From assembly GCA_002773185.1 (NCBI GenBank), contig PFBU01000029.1, positions 1 to 5,875 of the forward strand: a stretch of 5,875 nucleotides of DNA, in the 5' to 3' direction. Below the pieces are notes generated by a model that saw only the letters and a list, made by a program, of their open reading frames with translations, was not told the DNA's origin and ran no database searches. This document shows positions 4,712-5,875 of the stretch, one piece after another. The translations under genes were made by a program, and so were the position numbers. This stretch comes from Candidatus Magasanikbacteria bacterium CG10_big_fil_rev_8_21_14_0_10_36_16 (GTDB lineage Bacteria > Patescibacteriota > Patescibacteriia > Magasanikbacterales > UBA922). How positions within the stretch are numbered: the first letter of the stretch is position 1; every line of letters starts with the position of its first letter.

Positions 4712-5068
4712 TTAACTTCTACCAATAAAAACTTCCTTCACCATTTCTATATCATGTTTTATTTTTTCTAATAATTCTTCTTGTGAATCATACTTTTCTA
4801 TTTCACTAACTTTTTGTATCAAGTTTACTTCTACATATTTTCCATACAAATCTCCACTAAAATTCAAAATATGTATTTCACAATCCACAGATTTGTTAAC
4901 TCGAACAATAGCCGCACCATGATAATCTTTTTTATCTATTTTTATAATAACAGCAAAAACACCTTGTGTGGTATTCGTTCCATTTTTTATTTTACAATCA
5001 ATATTGGCAGTAGGAAAACCCAATTGTCTTCCCAAAGCTTTACCATGTACTACTATTCCGCTAAACAT
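4712..5068 (-). CDS. ribF: Stand-alone riboflavin kinase domain
   Basis: Riboflavin kinase phosphorylates riboflavin to FMN with ATP in the cytoplasm. The 118-residue product matches only the C-terminal kinase module of bifunctional bacterial RibF (about 300 residues); the N-terminal FAD synthetase domain is absent, so it probably makes FMN but not FAD. Diagnostic features are G-x-V-x-HGKALGRQLGFPTAN (4-22), with the PTAN nucleotide/Mg-binding motif at 19-22, GVFAV (36-40) and CEIHILNFSGDLYGK (63-77), where E64 is the expected catalytic glutamate and D73-YG the family signature. The usual NIGxxPTF loop before the glutamate is missing: the segment from G51 to E64 is about five residues shorter than typical. 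The ATG at 5068 lies 8 nt after the S41 peptidase stop codon, indicating co-transcription. There is no Shine-Dalgarno. The symbol is used by homology to the RibF kinase domain. Confidence 0.9.
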   Translation of the reverse strand: MFSGIVVHGKALGRQLGFPTANIDCKIKNGTNTTQGVFAVIIKIDKKDYHGAAIVRVNKSVDCEIHILNFSGDLYGKYVEVNLIQKVSEIEKYDSQEELLEKIKHDIEMVKEVFIGRS

Positions 5069-5076
5069 ATTATAAA

Positions 5077-5875
5077 TTATTTTATTTTCAATATTTCCAA
5101 AGCTTTTTCCATACCTTTATCAATATAATCTTCTGCTTTATCACCTGTAGTTTTGTCTTTCTGGACAAACATGTCACCATCAACAGTTATATCTGGATTT
5201 AGACCTACTTTATTTATTTGACGATCTTTTGGTGTATACCATTCAGCAATAGTTATTTTCAAAGCTGAGCCATCTGGCAATACTTCAAATTCTTGGACAG
5301 AGCCTTTGCCAAAAGTAGTCTTGCCAACTACTGTAGCCACACCATAATCTTGCAAAGCACCGGTCACAATTTCTGAACCAGAAGCTGTACCTTCATCCAC
5401 CAAAATAACAGTTTTGACACCAACAAATCTATGTTTACCTTCATCAGCATTATATTTTTTTACTTCACCGTCTTTGTTTTTTTCAGAAACTACCACACCT
5501 TGATCTTTGGTCAACCACTCAGCTGCCACTTTGACAGAAGTGTCCAAATAACCACCAGGATTCCCACGCAAATCTAGAATAATACTTTTTGGAGATTTGA
5601 GCATAATTTCTTTGACAGCTTTGTCAAATTCAGACCAAGTATTATCATTAAAAAAACTAACACGTAAATAAATAATACCATTTCCTTTGTCCTCCCATTT
5701 GACTGATGACAAATCAATACTATCACGCATAATTTCAATATCTTGTTTTTCAGCTTTCTCACCTCTCTCAATAGCCAGAGTAACCTTAGTTTGTTTTGGT
5801 CCACGAATTTTTCCTACTACTTCTTCCACACTAAGAGCAGTTACATCCTCTTTATCAACAGCCAAGATAATGTCA
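5077..5875 (-). CDS. S41 family C-terminal processing peptidase (5' end outside window)
   Basis: Family S41 (CtpA/CtpB/Prc type) serine peptidases cleave C-terminal regions of extracytoplasmic proteins using a Ser/Lys dyad. The reading frame continues without a stop to the right edge. The leucine codon TTG at 5865-5863 is internal, because the preceding codons give DII and complete a PDZ-domain motif (DIILAVDKEDVTALSVEE). Counting that Leu as 1, the PDZ end covers 1-33. The protease core has ILDLRGNPGG (96-105), DEGTASGSEI (157-166) and VGKTTFGKGSVQ (180-191). S162 is the expected nucleophile and K187 the general base; their 25-residue spacing matches the known dyad of this family. The core ends with GLNPDITV (221-228), then a lysine-rich helical tail. 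The signal or anchor sequence and most of the PDZ domain lie outside the window. The next gene follows after 8 nt. Its substrate cannot be told from the sequence. Confidence 0.95.
   Translation of the reverse strand, partial: DIILAVDKEDVTALSVEEVVGKIRGPKQTKVTLAIERGEKAEKQDIEIMRDSIDLSSVKWEDKGNGIIYLRVSFFNDNTWSEFDKAVKEIMLKSPKSIILDLRGNPGGYLDTSVKVAAEWLTKDQGVVVSEKNKDGEVKKYNADEGKHRFVGVKTVILVDEGTASGSEIVTGALQDYGVATVVGKTTFGKGSVQEFEVLPDGSALKITIAEWYTPKDRQINKVGLNPDITVDGDMFVQKDKTTGDKAEDYIDKGMEKALEILKIK

Noticed and set aside
4814..5128. Plus-strand open frame of 104 codons
   Set aside because: It overlaps the riboflavin kinase and the end of the peptidase gene in antisense; both are supported by family motifs.
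5574..5804. Minus-strand open frame of 76 codons
   Set aside because: It lies in another frame of the S41 peptidase gene, whose own frame contains the conserved protease motifs.
5863..5865. TTG as start codon of the S41 peptidase
   Set aside because: The frame stays open upstream and encodes DII, completing a PDZ motif, so the gene is truncated by the window edge rather than starting here.
1..5875. Alternative genetic code with UGA as glycine, as in Gracilibacteria and Absconditabacteria
   Set aside because: All genes read through with GGN glycines and end in TAA or TAG; no in-frame TGA has to be read as sense.

Overview
The window looks like a chromosomal stretch of an AT-rich bacterium with a small genome, most likely a member of the Candidate Phyla Radiation (Patescibacteria). 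The reasons are the low GC content, tight gene spacing, absence of recognisable Shine-Dalgarno motifs, a divergent CTP synthase N-terminus and a short stand-alone riboflavin kinase. A bL9 gene is present; bL9 is reported missing from several CPR lineages, including Microgenomates, so a Parcubacteria-like lineage is my weak preference. All six complete or 3'-complete genes end in TAA or TAG, and nothing requires a recoded UGA. The phylum assignment is inference.

Layout from left to right. Positions 1-601 (minus) hold the first 200 codons of pyrG (CTP synthase), running off the left edge. Eight bases upstream lies an unrecognised 417-residue protein (610-1863, minus) with two tryptophan-rich C-terminal repeats; the two genes look co-transcribed. 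Positions 1864-2044 hold a likely promoter, a REP-like imperfect palindrome and the rplI terminator. rplI (bL9) runs on the minus strand at 2045-2491 and era on the plus strand at 2722-3570. They diverge from a 230-bp spacer containing a long inverted repeat built on AAAGTC hexamers.

Positions 3571-3926 form a 356-bp gap between convergent genes. It holds two more copies of the AAAGTC repeat, one at each edge, a strong bidirectional terminator, a promoter-like motif directly against a second hairpin, and a 77-bp segment with short inverted ends that may be a mobile-element remnant. On the minus strand at the right are a partial S41 C-terminal processing peptidase (5077-5875, 5' end outside the window), a short riboflavin kinase (4712-5068, 8 bases after it) and a lipoprotein of unknown function (3927-4661). 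These may form one transcription unit.

The recognised genes are housekeeping: pyrimidine nucleotide synthesis, ribosome structure and 30S maturation, flavin synthesis and envelope proteolysis. The novelty lies in the AAAGTC repeat family and in the repeat protein coupled to pyrG. I see no CRISPR array, tRNA, rRNA or intact transposase.
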